A stretch of DNA of 64,000 bases from Costus lasius. Lineage: Eukaryota; Streptophyta; Magnoliopsida; Zingiberales; Costaceae. How positions within the stretch are numbered: position 1 is the stretch's first letter; each line of letters starts with the position of its first letter. Of the stretch, positions 1 through 9,853 are shown piece after piece. A program made the translations under genes and the position numbers. The stretch spans positions 79,019,178 to 79,083,177 of the forward strand of contig CM050449.1 in assembly GCA_027563935.2 (NCBI GenBank). The letters run 5' to 3'. The notes below the pieces were generated by a model. It worked only from the letters and a program-made list of their open reading frames with translations. It was not told the origin of the DNA and did not search any database.

Positions 1-403
1 TTTATTGTTTGTATAATTAGAATTGCATGATTTAATCTTCTGCTATCACCATAAGATTTGCATGATAGTTGAGAAGATAAAACAAGACCGTTAAAATCCA
101 ACGCTAAAATATCAAGCTAGTAAGCCTTCTGACGCGAAACCTCACTGTTCTGACTATCGTTGGGGCCGTGTTGTACCCACTCAGTGGGCACGCCCATCTA
201 TCTTCAGACGGTGTGTGATTACACCTGCGTGTTACAGGGAAGGGAATTATCGCTTCTCGTTGCTCAGCATAGCACGTGGTGGTCCAGGGAGTAGGTCGGG
301 TCAGCTTGACCATGTAGGCTACATATGTGGCGCATATGGTAGCTATATGGAGGCAGCCATCTGTGGGATCAGAGACTGTGTTGTACCAACTCAGTTGGTA
401 CAG
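1..403 (+). other. Left part of the A2 untranslated leader
   Basis: Non-coding. It matches the leader of A1 (about 3240-3630) and A3, including the block around 120-150 that reads CTTCTGACGCGAAACCTC and the palindrome CCCACTCAGTGGG near 178-190. It breaks at 403 inside the second leader palindrome, where A1 inserted, and resumes at 9551. No gene is supported here. Confidence 0.85.
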
Positions 404-1153
404 TGTTGGGGTATGCCCTTAAGGCTAATGTTTGAGGCCTGTGGGAATGTATCTGTATCATGTAATAAACTCTTAAGTTTATAAAGGCATGGTTGTTATT
501 CAGTTAGCTACATTGTCTGCTGCAATATATGTTCTTCTGAATAATGTCTCAAAGCTGTTCAGCTGGGCTGACAAGCTATTATGTCCTTAGTCGATATATC
601 TTGGTGAACATGAGACAGCCTTGATATGGTTAAGACTAATATGTGTTCTAATCTTATAGGATGCTTCGAGCATGGAATAAGATGTAGACTCATGGGTACA
701 TTGGATGTACTGGACAGACCCTACGAGGATGTTCAATTGTTTGTCACAATGTGAATATTCCTTGGATATGACAAGTGGCACATTTCCTCTGACTTGAGAT
801 CACTTGTGTTTTCTAAATGATGATTGTCATTGTTTTGAGGTAGTTCAATATCATTTGAAACATAATGATTATAGACTATCTTGGATGGTGAGCTTGAGTC
901 AGGTTAGAGCACTAGTGATAGACATAGGATTGCCGTCTCCTTATTGAAGGAGTGTGATGTTCTAAAGGGGCCCCCTGGATGAGATGATTGAGAGAGTGTA
1001 TGGCCATACCCAGGTGACAGTGTTCATCTGATCTAATCATGCTCATCATATTGGAGCTACAAGCTTGACAGGCTTGTCCAATAAGAACATCCAGTGGCAA
1101 AGGAAATATGTATGCTTTGTGAATTGATTCACACTTGTGCTGTTTTTGGGTGA

Positions 1154-1180
1154 AGTCTTGGAAGACTCTTTCCTTTATAT
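1154..1180 (+). promoter_or_regulatory. Candidate LTR core promoter (inverted repeat plus TATA-like motif)
   Basis: AGTCTT-GG-AAGACT is an inverted repeat with a 2-base centre, followed seven bases later by TTTATAT. The arrangement is kept, with small changes, in the other family-A LTRs. Assigning it as the promoter is inference from position, a few tens of bases upstream of the conserved hairpin; no transcript start can be seen. Confidence 0.35.
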
Positions 1181-1222
1181 CGGGAGACAGTGATGTGTTG
1201 CTAGATACCCCTCACTGGTTGT

Positions 1223-1238
1223 GATAACGTGAGTTATC
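1223..1238 (+). other. Conserved LTR hairpin with GNRA loop
   Basis: GATAAC-GTGA-GTTATC: six pairs closing a GUGA tetraloop, extendable by wobble pairs outside. The same hairpin occurs at the equivalent place in all family-A LTRs, with loops GUAA, GUGA or GAGA (AUAA in A2), and with compensatory changes in A3. If the TATA-like motif is the promoter, this lies near the start of the RNA. Function unknown. Confidence 0.55.
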
Positions 1239-1942
1239 GTTACCGACATTTAAAGGAAACCCTCAGGGTCGCACAATTTGATGATATGGCTTACTTAAGT
1301 CAGATCGTGTGGACTGAATTGTTTGGGTTCAGTTTAATGGGATTAAATCTCTGATTGTGAGTGAGATCTGGTCTGATCATGTTTGATTGATTAGGGCTTG
1401 AGATCGGTAAGCTTCGATCGAGAGAATGAATGCTAGATCAGTCAGATCAGAAGCATTGAGAGATTGACGGTCAGATTGAGAGCCTTAGGGTTTATTTTGA
1501 TCTGCACTTATTTCTTGGTTTATTTGGTTAGTGGACCAAATCGCTTTGAACCAGCTCTTGAATGAGCGCATGGTTCAATGCTGATGTGGCATTTGCGATT
1601 GGGGTGAATCCTAAGATCGCACGTAGAGATGTGGCATGCTATTTTTGGATAGCACCTCTCGAACGTTGCCATGATCTCACGTCGCTCCTCTTTGGTCTCT
1701 TCACGCCTTTCTCGCCTCTTGGGGTTGGCTTGGAAGTGGCATTCTCGTGTGGAGAAAGTCCAAGGCGACAAGAGAAAAACGCCAAGAAGAAATCTCTCCT
1801 TTCCCTTTGCAATCGATCAAAGACACTCTTGGAGCCTTGCTAGCACAAGGAGCACCAAGATAGTAAGCGCTTCCTCATCTTGTGTGCGCGTCCTAAGGAG
1901 GAGATCTTCGTTGCTCTCTTAGATCCAAGGCGTCATCTTCAA

Positions 1943-3934
1943 ATGGCATTGGTATGAATCGCATCTTTCATTCAATCATAGTTTTAAGTTGATCATTCAA
2001 TCATACATGCGATCCTTAACCCTACTTCCGCTCATGCAAAGTTTTAAAGTGCATGGTATTAGGGTTTGCGCTCCCCCTAGAAGGGGACCCCCCATGTTAT
2101 GGGGTACTTTCATTTGGTATCAGAGGCAGGTTATGATGTATGTTTGTTATGATTGCTTCTTTGTGATCCATGTTTGCGCATCCTATGAATAGATCTAATA
2201 ACATGCGGTAAACTACATGCTAGCTTAAGGTCTTTGATGTATGTTTATGTGTTACGCATGTATGATGCCTTGGCGCTTGCTTTAGAGTTTTTATCAAAAA
2301 CTTATATCTCTTGCGCGTATCACCTTAGATCTAAGCCGCCTACTGTAAACCCTTAGACGGGTTATTAGGGTTGAAGTCACCCCCTAGGTTAGATCCAGAA
2401 TGTCTGATCAGATCATCTGACAACCTGAATGGGTCGATCAGATAGCACCTTGGCGCAAGCCTATGGTGGCTATAGGTCGACTGCAGACAGGTGTGTAGCG
2501 ATGTCTGATTGTGACGATTAATGAACGCACCTGAGTTAGGCCCGGGGTCACGCCCGTTTGCCAGACCTCAGTGTGGTTGTTCAGCCCTGGCGCATGCATA
2601 GTTGACCTTATGGTCGACGCAAGTCAGTTAGGACTTGGTGCATGCAAGGGCAGTGGATCTGACTAGGTTGGATGAGTGGATCCCTAGTAATGGACCGTTG
2701 TAAGGTTGTAGGGGAAATAAGGAAAAATTAAAATTGATCCTATGGGGTTTTCGAAAATTTTAATTTTTATGGATCACGTGGTTCTTGATTGATGCATATG
2801 TTTGTCTATTTAGTCTTATGTGGGCTGCCCATATTAATTGTGTGCTGTGCTGGGGCCTGCGTGCCTGTATTAAAATTGTAAATTAATTATTGTGATCTGC
2901 GCATCACTGTGTTTTAATTTATAAATGTAAGTGACCTGCGTGTCACTCTTGTCTAGATAGTTAAATTTGTAATTTAATTAGACAAGAGCACAGTGCACAC
3001 TTGGCAGAGGCGCATGCAGCAAGTGGCTGGACCAGGTGGGAGGTCTAGGGTTCGACCCTAGGACCAGGCGCATTTTCCCTGGTGGGCGCACCTGTGCTGT
3101 AATTGGCGCTTGGGCCCAGGTTTGGGCCAGATGAGCAGCAAAAGACCCATGAAGAGCAAATGAAGACTTAAGTTAGGTTAAGGTCTTCTAGGGCTATGGG
3201 CTTTTACCACATAAGATACATGCTTTCTTTTATTGCTTAATATTAGAATTGCATGATTAAATTATCTTCTGCTATCACCATAGGAATTGCATGATAGGCA
3301 AGAAGATAAAAGACCGTTAAAATCCAACGCTTAAATATCAAGCTCGTAAGCCTTCTGACGCGAAACCTCACTGTTCTGATTATCGTTGGAGCCGTGTTGT
3401 ACCCACTCAGTGGGCACGTCCATCTATCTTCAGACGGTGCGGGATTACACCTGCGTGTTACAGAGTAGGGATTTATCCCTTCTCGTTGCTCAGCATAGCA
3501 CGTGGTGGTCCAGGGAGTAGGTCGGGTCAGCTTGACCATGTAGGCTACATATGTGGCGCATATGGTAGCACATGGAGGCAGCCATCTGTGGGGTCAGAGA
3601 TTGTGTTGTACCAACTCAGTTGGCACAGTCTGCTGGACTGCCCGGATGAAGGGGAATCGCACGGGTTGGCGATCGGCAGGGACTGCCTACCAGAAACTAG
3701 TGCTTGTACTCTCTGTGCATCTTATCTCGCCTGAGCGGGACGCGGAGACCAAGTATGAAATCTGGATCCCATCTCACTAAAAGAGTTCTACTCTTTCGGG
3801 CTGTTTTGCTGGATTTTTCACGCCTGATAAAATAGTGAGAAAAAGAATCTTTCTTAAGTCCTGATTGATTCTTATACATTGATACTGACCTTGCTGTTCT
3901 TGCATTGTTGTAGATACCTGCAGCAACGAACACC
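1943..3934 (+). other. A1 predicted gag exon 1, intron (1952-3913) and leader
   Basis: ATG GCA TTG (1943-1951) in U5 is followed by the donor-like GTATGA. The far end has a branch-like TACTGAC (3883-3889), a T-rich tract and TAG ending at 3913. The next 21 nt (3914-3934) are open and in frame with the gag ATG at 3935. Splicing would be phase 0 and would give a gag that starts M-A-L, ten codons longer than the unspliced start. The intron holds the primer-binding site and two leader palindromes (3402-3414 and 3611-3623). The remaining 1.8 kb of leader has no credible gene; an 82-codon ORF at 3486 is a by-product of DNA similarity between copies. Confidence 0.6.
2115..2127 (+). promoter_or_regulatory. 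A1 primer-binding site
   Basis: TGGTATCAGAGGC starts two bases after the LTR. It pairs with the 3' end of plant initiator tRNA-Met for 11 bases (TGGTATCAGAG), then departs from the expected CC. A3 keeps the exact form. Confidence 0.9.
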
Positions 3935-6900
3935 ATGAACTTCAATGTGCGATCCCTACTGGAAAGGGAGAAGTTTGCTGGGCCGAACTTCTCTGACTGG
4001 TTTGGACACCTTAAGATTGTTCTTAAGGCAGAGAGGAAACTGTATGTCCTCGAGACGGCGATACCGCCGCAGCCCGCTCCGAACGCCGCAAGGGCGGTTC
4101 GGGAAGCCTATGAAAAGCACGTCAATGATAGCATTGATGTCGCTTGCCTGATGCTAGCGTCTATGACGCCACCGCTGCAGCGTCAGCATGAGGACATGTC
4201 GGCTATAGACATGATCACAAACCTCAAGATGCTGTATGCTGCACAGGCAAGGACTGAGCGCTACAATTTGACAAAGCTCTTCTTTCAGAGCAAACTGGCT
4301 GAAGGGAGCCCAGTGGGAGCTCACGTGCTCAAGATGATTGGGCACAAGGAGGCTCTAGAGAAACTGGGGCATACCATCAACCAGGAGCTTGCTGTGGATA
4401 TTATTCTGCAGTCTCTCCCGCCTTCATTCGACGCGTTCATTATTAATTTTAATATGAACAAAATCGATTGTACTCCGGCAGAGCTGCTGAATATGCTCTT
4501 GACCACTGAGGAAACTCTGAAGGGTAAGCCTTCAACCTCTGTCTTGATGGTTCCTTCCAGGAACAAGAAGAAGGGGAAGAAGGGCAAGGCCACTGTCAAG
4601 AGCTACAGCAAGGCTCTGAAGCAAAAGGTGAAGCGGTCCAAGGAATACAGGTGTTTCCACTGTGGCCAGCTGGGTCACTGGAAAAAGGACTGTAAAGCGC
4701 TCCAAGGAGATAAGAGGGGAAGCTTTGCTTCTGGCTCAGGTATATTCGTTACTGAGGTCATGTTTTCTTCTTCTATATCATGGGTGTTGGACACTGCATG
4801 TGGAGTTCACATTTGTTCAAATGTACAGGAACTCAAGAGAAGAAGGCAGGTGGGACAGCATGAGGTGGACCTACGAGTTGGAAACGGGGCACGGGTTGCT
4901 GCTGTTGCTGTAGGAGACTACTTTATTTCTTTACCATCTGGACTTGTATTGGAACTAAACAGTTGTTACTTTGTTCCCAGTATAACTAAAAATATTATCT
5001 CCATTCCTGCTCTTGTCAGGAAGGGATTTTCCTTTGAATGCAATATTTCAAAGTGTGTTTTGTCATATGATAATATTGTTTATGCAACTGGTTCAATTAA
5101 TAATGGGTTATTCATGTTGGACATGGAAAGTTCTATACAAAATGTTGATATTAAGAAAGCCAAGTTTGCTGATGACAGCACCTTGCTATGGCATAGTCGT
5201 TTGGGCCATATTAACGAGAAACGCATTAAGCGGTTGCATGATAATGGACTGCTGGGATCTTTCTCCTACAAGGGGATTGATACATGCAAAGCTTGTTTAA
5301 TGGGTAAAATGACGAAGTCACCTTTTCCTCACAAAGGTCAAAGGGCTTCAGGTTTACTTGACCTTATACACAGTGATGTGTGTGGGCCTTTTAGTAAACA
5401 TGCCAGAGGTGGCTATCAGTACTTCATTACCTTTACTGATGATTTCAGTAGATATGGGTATGTCTATTTAATGAGACATAAAAGTGAATCTTTTGACAAG
5501 TTCAAAGAGTTCAAAAATGAAGTACAAAATCAGCTAGGCCGAAATATCAAGGCACTTCGTTCTGATCGAGGTGGTGAATACCTAAGTCATGCATTTACTG
5601 ACTATCTAAGGGAGTGTGGGATTATCTCACAGCTCACTCCACCAGGAACACCGCAATGGAATGGTGTGTCCGAGAGGAGAAATAGAACGTTACTTGATAT
5701 GGTTCGTTCTATGATGAGTCAGGCTACTCTTCCTTACTCCTTTTGGGGTTTTGCACTGGAAACAGCTGCAAAGGTACTAAACCGAGTGCCATCCAAGGCA
5801 GTTTCAAAGACGCCATATGAATTATGGTATGGGAAACAGCCAAGCTTGACATTTATCAGGATCTGGGGTTGCGAGGCTTATGTCAAAAAGCTCGCCTCTG
5901 GGAAACTAGAGAGCAGATCTGACAAATGTATCTTTGTCGGTTACCCTAAGGAAACTAAGGGTTATTATTTCTTCGATCCCAAGGAGAACAAGGTTTTTGT
6001 TGCTCGGACGGCCATATTTCTTGAGAAGGAGTTTCTTCTGCAAGAGGCCAGTGGGAGAGAAATAAAGCTGGATGAGAATCCAGACGAAGGACAAAGTAGT
6101 CAAGCACAGTTGGATGAGCCTGAGCCGGTAGAACAGGTTATTGAACAACCTGAGGCTCAGATATCACGGGAACCGCGAAGATCGGGAAGGATTCGTCGAC
6201 AGCCTGAGCGCTATGACGGAGTCTACATCATTGACAATGATGAACCCCTTACTTATGCGGATGCGGTCAGTGGACCGGAGTCAGCGAGATGGCTTGAAGC
6301 TATGCGCGCCGAGATGGACTCCATGTCAGATAACCAAGTTTGGGATTTGGTTGATCCGCCTCCGGGAGTTATCCCTATAGGCTGTAAATGGATTTTCAAG
6401 AAGAAGATTGACATGGATGGTAACGTGGTTACCTATAAAGGCAGGCTAGTTGCGAAAGGTTTCAAACAAATCTATGGTATAGATTATGATGAAACTTTTT
6501 CACCAGTAGCCATGTTTAAGTCTATTCGGATTCTTTTCGCGATAGCTGCATATTACGATTATGAGATTTGGCAAATGGATGTGAAAACAGCTTTCCTTAA
6601 TGGAAATCTGGATGAGGATGTGTATATGACACAACCAGAAGGTTTCACTAATCCAGCAGATCGTCATAAGATATGCAAGTTAAAGAAGTCTATTTATGGA
6701 CTTAAACAAGCATCGAGAAGCTGGAATATTCGTTTTGATGAATCAGTTACTGAATTTGGTTTCATCAAGAACGAGGATGACCCGTGTGTGTATAAGAGGT
6801 TTAGTGGGAGCGTGATTACTTTCCTAGTCCTCTACGTCGATGACATCTTGATCATTGGAAACGACATTCCTGAAATGCATGCTGTTAAGGCATGGCTGAG

Positions 6901-7816
6901 GAAATGTTTCCAGATGAAAGATTTAGGAGAAGCAGCCTATGTGTTAGGTGTGAAGATCTACAGGGATAGATCTAAGAGGCTTCTCGGGCTGTGCCAGAGT
7001 ACTTACATCGATAAGGTCCTGGAGAGATTTCATTTAGAGAATTCTAAACGAGGATATCTTCCAGTCAGACATGGTCTGAATCTTTCGAAGAGTCAGTGTC
7101 CACAAACACAGACTGAGAAAGATGAAATGGACAATACGCCTTATGCTTCGGCTATTGGATCCATTATGTATGCGATGTTGTGTACTCGCCCAGACGTCGC
7201 TTACGGGTTAAGCGTGACCAGTCGTTACCAGAGTAATCCAGGTATGGCGCACTGGATTGCAGTCAAGAACATTTTAAAATATCTGCGGAGGACCAAAGAT
7301 ATGTTCTTGATATATGGTGGTCAGGAAGAACTCAGTATTGAAGGATATACTGACGCTTCGTTCCAGTCTGACCAGGATGATTTCCGATCGCAATCAGGCT
7401 ATGTTTTTAGCTTGAATGGAGGTGCAGTGGTGTGGAAAAGTTTCAAACAGTCAACTGTTGCTGATTCCACAACAGAAGCCGAGTATGTTGCAGCCTCGGA
7501 AGCATCCAAGGAGGCAGTGTGGATTCGTAAGTTCGTGAGAGAACTTGGTGTTGTTCCTTCGAGTGCAGATCCTTTGGTTATCTTTTGTGATAACACTGGA
7601 GCAATCGCACAAGCAAAGGAACCACGGTCGCACCAGAAGTCCAAGCACATACAGAGACGGTTTCATTTGATCAGGGAGATCATAGATCGTGGCGAGATCA
7701 AAATCTGCAAGGTTCATACAGATGACAATCTGGCAGACCCGCTTACCAAGCCTCTGGCGCAGCAGAAGCATGAGAAGCACTGTAATAATATGGGTTTGAG
7801 ATTTCTCAACCATTAG
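3935..7816 (+). CDS. gag-pol: A1 gag-pol polyprotein (Ty1/copia), intact
   Basis: 1,293 codons carrying the capsid, enzymes for cDNA synthesis and integration in copia order. Gag region is residues 1-about 235, with zinc knuckle C-X2-C-X4-H-X4-C at 240-253. The protease active site reads D-T-A (286-288), not the usual D-S/T-G. Integrase has H420/H425 and C451/C454, then catalytic D481, D544 and E580 (35 residues between D544 and E580). Reverse transcriptase has D882 and YVDD at 967-970. RNase H has D1140, E1183 and D1219. The ATG at 3935 is the first in this frame on unspliced RNA; a spliced RNA would start ten codons earlier, from the LTR. No stop or frameshift. It ends 20 bp before the 3' LTR. 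The lineage within copia is not determined. Confidence 0.97.
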   Translation: MNFNVRSLLEREKFAGPNFSDWFGHLKIVLKAERKLYVLETAIPPQPAPNAARAVREAYEKHVNDSIDVACLMLASMTPPLQRQHEDMSAIDMITNLKMLYAAQARTERYNLTKLFFQSKLAEGSPVGAHVLKMIGHKEALEKLGHTINQELAVDIILQSLPPSFDAFIINFNMNKIDCTPAELLNMLLTTEETLKGKPSTSVLMVPSRNKKKGKKGKATVKSYSKALKQKVKRSKEYRCFHCGQLGHWKKDCKALQGDKRGSFASGSGIFVTEVMFSSSISWVLDTACGVHICSNVQELKRRRQVGQHEVDLRVGNGARVAAVAVGDYFISLPSGLVLELNSCYFVPSITKNIISIPALVRKGFSFECNISKCVLSYDNIVYATGSINNGLFMLDMESSIQNVDIKKAKFADDSTLLWHSRLGHINEKRIKRLHDNGLLGSFSYKGIDTCKACLMGKMTKSPFPHKGQRASGLLDLIHSDVCGPFSKHARGGYQYFITFTDDFSRYGYVYLMRHKSESFDKFKEFKNEVQNQLGRNIKALRSDRGGEYLSHAFTDYLRECGIISQLTPPGTPQWNGVSERRNRTLLDMVRSMMSQATLPYSFWGFALETAAKVLNRVPSKAVSKTPYELWYGKQPSLTFIRIWGCEAYVKKLASGKLESRSDKCIFVGYPKETKGYYFFDPKENKVFVARTAIFLEKEFLLQEASGREIKLDENPDEGQSSQAQLDEPEPVEQVIEQPEAQISREPRRSGRIRRQPERYDGVYIIDNDEPLTYADAVSGPESARWLEAMRAEMDSMSDNQVWDLVDPPPGVIPIGCKWIFKKKIDMDGNVVTYKGRLVAKGFKQIYGIDYDETFSPVAMFKSIRILFAIAAYYDYEIWQMDVKTAFLNGNLDEDVYMTQPEGFTNPADRHKICKLKKSIYGLKQASRSWNIRFDESVTEFGFIKNEDDPCVYKRFSGSVITFLVLYVDDILIIGNDIPEMHAVKAWLRKCFQMKDLGEAAYVLGVKIYRDRSKRLLGLCQSTYIDKVLERFHLENSKRGYLPVRHGLNLSKSQCPQTQTEKDEMDNTPYASAIGSIMYAMLCTRPDVAYGLSVTSRYQSNPGMAHWIAVKNILKYLRRTKDMFLIYGGQEELSIEGYTDASFQSDQDDFRSQSGYVFSLNGGAVVWKSFKQSTVADSTTEAEYVAASEASKEAVWIRKFVRELGVVPSSADPLVIFCDNTGAIAQAKEPRSHQKSKHIQRRFHLIREIIDRGEIKICKVHTDDNLADPLTKPLAQQKHEKHCNNMGLRFLNH

Positions 7817-7819
7817 ATT

Positions 7820-7836
7820 AAGTGCAAGTGGGAGAT
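7820..7836 (+). promoter_or_regulatory. A1 polypurine tract
   Basis: AAGTGCAAGTGGGAGAT directly abuts the 3' LTR, the place where second-strand synthesis is primed in LTR elements. The same string occurs in A2, A3, A4 and A5. Confidence 0.8.
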
Positions 7837-9545
7837 TGTTGGGGTATGCCCTTAAGGCTAATGTTTGAGGCCTGTGGGAATGTATCTGTATCATGTAATA
7901 AACTCTTAAGTTTATAAAGGCATGGTTGTTATTCAGCTAGCTACATTGTCTGCTGCAATATATGTTCTTCTGAATAATGTCTCAAAGCTGTTCAGCTGGG
8001 CTGACAAGCTATTATGTCCTTAGTCGATATATCTTGGTGAACATGAGACAGCCTTGATATGGTTAAGACTAATATGTGTTCTAATCTTATAGGATGCTTC
8101 GAGCATGGAATAAGATGTAGACTCATGGGTACATTGGATGTACTGGACAGACCCTACGAGGATGTTCAATTGTTTGTCACAATGTGAATATTCCTTGGAT
8201 ATGACAAGTGGCACATTTCCTCTGACTTGAGATCACTTGTGTTTTCTAAATGATGATTGTCATTGTTTTGAGGTAGTTCAATATCATTTGAAACATAATG
8301 ATTATAGACTATCTTGGATGGTGAGCTTGAGTCAGGTTAGAGCACTAGTGATAGACATAGGATTGCCGTCTCCTTATTGAAGGAGTGTGATGTTCTAAAG
8401 GGGCCCCCTGGATGAGATGATTGAGAGAGTGTATGGCCATACCCAGGTGACAGTGTTCATCTGATCTAATCATGCTCATCATATTGGAGCTACAAGCTTG
8501 ACAGGCTTGTCCAATAAGAACATCCAGTGGCAAAGGAAATATGTATGCTTTGTGAATTGATTCACACTTGTGCTGTTTTTGGGTGAAGTCTTGGAAGACT
8601 CTTTCCTTTATATCGGGAGACAGTGATGTGTTGCTAGATACCCCTCACTGGTTGTGATAACGTGAGTTATCGTTACCGACATTTAAAGGAAACCCTCAGG
8701 GTCGCACAATTTGATGATATGGCTTACTTAAGTCAGATCGTGTGGACTGAATTGTTTGGGTTCAGTTTAATGGGATTAAATCTCTGATTGTGAGTGAGAT
8801 CTGGTCTGATCATGTTTGATTGATTAGGGCTTGAGATCGGTAAGCTTCGATCGAGAGAATGAATGCTAGATCAGTCAGATCAGAAGCATTGAGAGATTGA
8901 CGGTCAGATTGAGAGCCTTAGGGTTTATTTTGATCTGCACTTATTTCTTGGTTTATTTGGTTAGTGGACCAAATCGCTTTGAACCAGCTCTTGAATGAGC
9001 GCATGGTTCAATGCTGATGTGGCATTTGCGATTGGGGTGAATCCTAAGATCGCACGTAGAGATGTGGCATGCTATTTTTGGATAGCACCTCTCGAACGTT
9101 GCCATGATCTCACGTCGCTCCTCTTTGGTCTCTTCACGCCTTTCTCGCCTCTTGGGGTTGGCTTGGAAGTGGCATTCTCGTGTGGAGAAAGTCCAAGGCG
9201 ACAAGAGAAAAACGCCAAGAAGAAATCTCTCCTTTCCCTTTGCAATCGATCAAAGACACTCTTGGAGCCTTGCTAGCACAAGGAGCACCAAGATAGTAAG
9301 CGCTTCCTCATCTTGTGTGCGCGTCCTAAGGAGGAGATCTTCGTTGCTCTCTTAGATCCAAGGCGTCATCTTCAAATGGCATTGGTATGAATCGCATCTT
9401 TCATTCAATCATAGTTTTAAGTTGATCATTCAATCATACATGCGATCCTTAACCCTACTTCCGCTCATGCAAAGTTTTAAAGTGCATGGTATTAGGGTTT
9501 GCGCTCCCCCTAGAAGGGGACCCCCCATGTTATGGGGTACTTTCA
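7837..9545 (+). repeat. A1 3' LTR
   Basis: 1,709 bp, the same length as the 5' LTR, with one difference seen by eye (C7937). It is followed by TACAG (9546-9550) and then by the continuation of the A2 leader. The R hairpin is at 8656-8671 and the predicted gag start and donor at 9376-9385. Confidence 0.97.
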
Positions 9546-9550
9546 TACAG

Positions 9551-9853
9551 TCTGCTGGATTGCCCAGATGAAGGGGAATCGCACGGGTTGGCGATTGGCA
9601 GGGATTGCCTACCAGAGATTAGTGCTTGTACTCTCTGTGCATCTTATCTCGCCTGAGCGGGACGCGGAGACCAAGTATGAAATCTGGATCCCATCTCACT
9701 AAAAGAGTTTTACTCTTTCGGGCTGCTTTGCTGGATTTTTCAGCCAGATAAAATAGTGAGAAAAGAATCATTCTTAAGTCCTGAATTGATTCTCACATTG
9801 ATACTGACCTTGCTGTTCTTGCATTGTTGTGGATTACTGCAGCAACGAACACC
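9551..9853 (+). other. Right part of the A2 leader, with a broken splice acceptor
   Basis: Continues the leader from 403. It retains the branch-like TACTGAC, but the TAG seen in other copies reads TGG (9830-9832), so the AG needed for a splice acceptor is gone. No gene. Confidence 0.75.

Larger units (their letters stand above)
404..2112 (+). repeat. A1 5' LTR
   Basis: Begins TGTTGGGGTATGCCC and ends GGGGTACTTTCA. It contains a possible core promoter (inverted repeat AGTCTT-GG-AAGACT at 1154-1167, then TTTATAT at 1174-1180), a hairpin with GUGA loop at 1223-1238, a conserved TGCTAGCACAA block near 1840, the predicted first gag codons at 1943-1951 with a splice donor at 1952, and a C-rich/G-rich inverted repeat (CCCCCTAGAAGGGG) near its end. 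Short ORFs of 60-93 codons inside it recur only because the LTR DNA recurs. Confidence 0.97.
404..9545 (+). mobile_element. A1: complete family-A Ty1/copia retrotransposon
   Basis: 9,142 bp with two 1,709-bp LTRs, tRNA-Met-type primer site, long leader, uninterrupted gag-pol ORF and polypurine tract. It is flanked by the 5-bp duplication TACAG (399-403 and 9546-9550) and lies inside the leader of A2. By eye the two LTRs differ at one position (T504 versus C7937), so insertion is very recent. All parts needed for autonomous movement are visible, apart from a primer site that departs slightly from the tRNA. Confidence 0.97.

Noticed and set aside
1154..1190. Heat-shock-element-like GGAAGACTCTTTCC near the LTR promoter
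   Set aside because: Spacing of the GAA/TTC triplets does not fit a heat-shock element.
1562..1843. 93-codon ORF in the A1 LTR as a possible extra protein
   Set aside because: Not maintained in the other LTR subfamily or in A3; overlaps two other frames and an antisense frame.
587..1922. ORFs of 60-93 codons repeated in every family-A LTR on both strands
   Set aside because: They recur because the LTR DNA recurs; subfamilies change them freely, they lack known motifs, and they overlap each other in several frames.
3033..3065. AGGGTTCGACCCTAGG in the A1 leader, T-arm-like
   Set aside because: A simple palindrome without the rest of a tRNA; it recurs in A3 only as part of the element.
3486..3734. 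82-codon leader ORF present in A1, A3, A4 and A5
   Set aside because: It lies in the predicted intron, overlaps another frame of similar length and an antisense frame, and is missing from B1 although the leader blocks are shared. RNA structure explains the conservation better.
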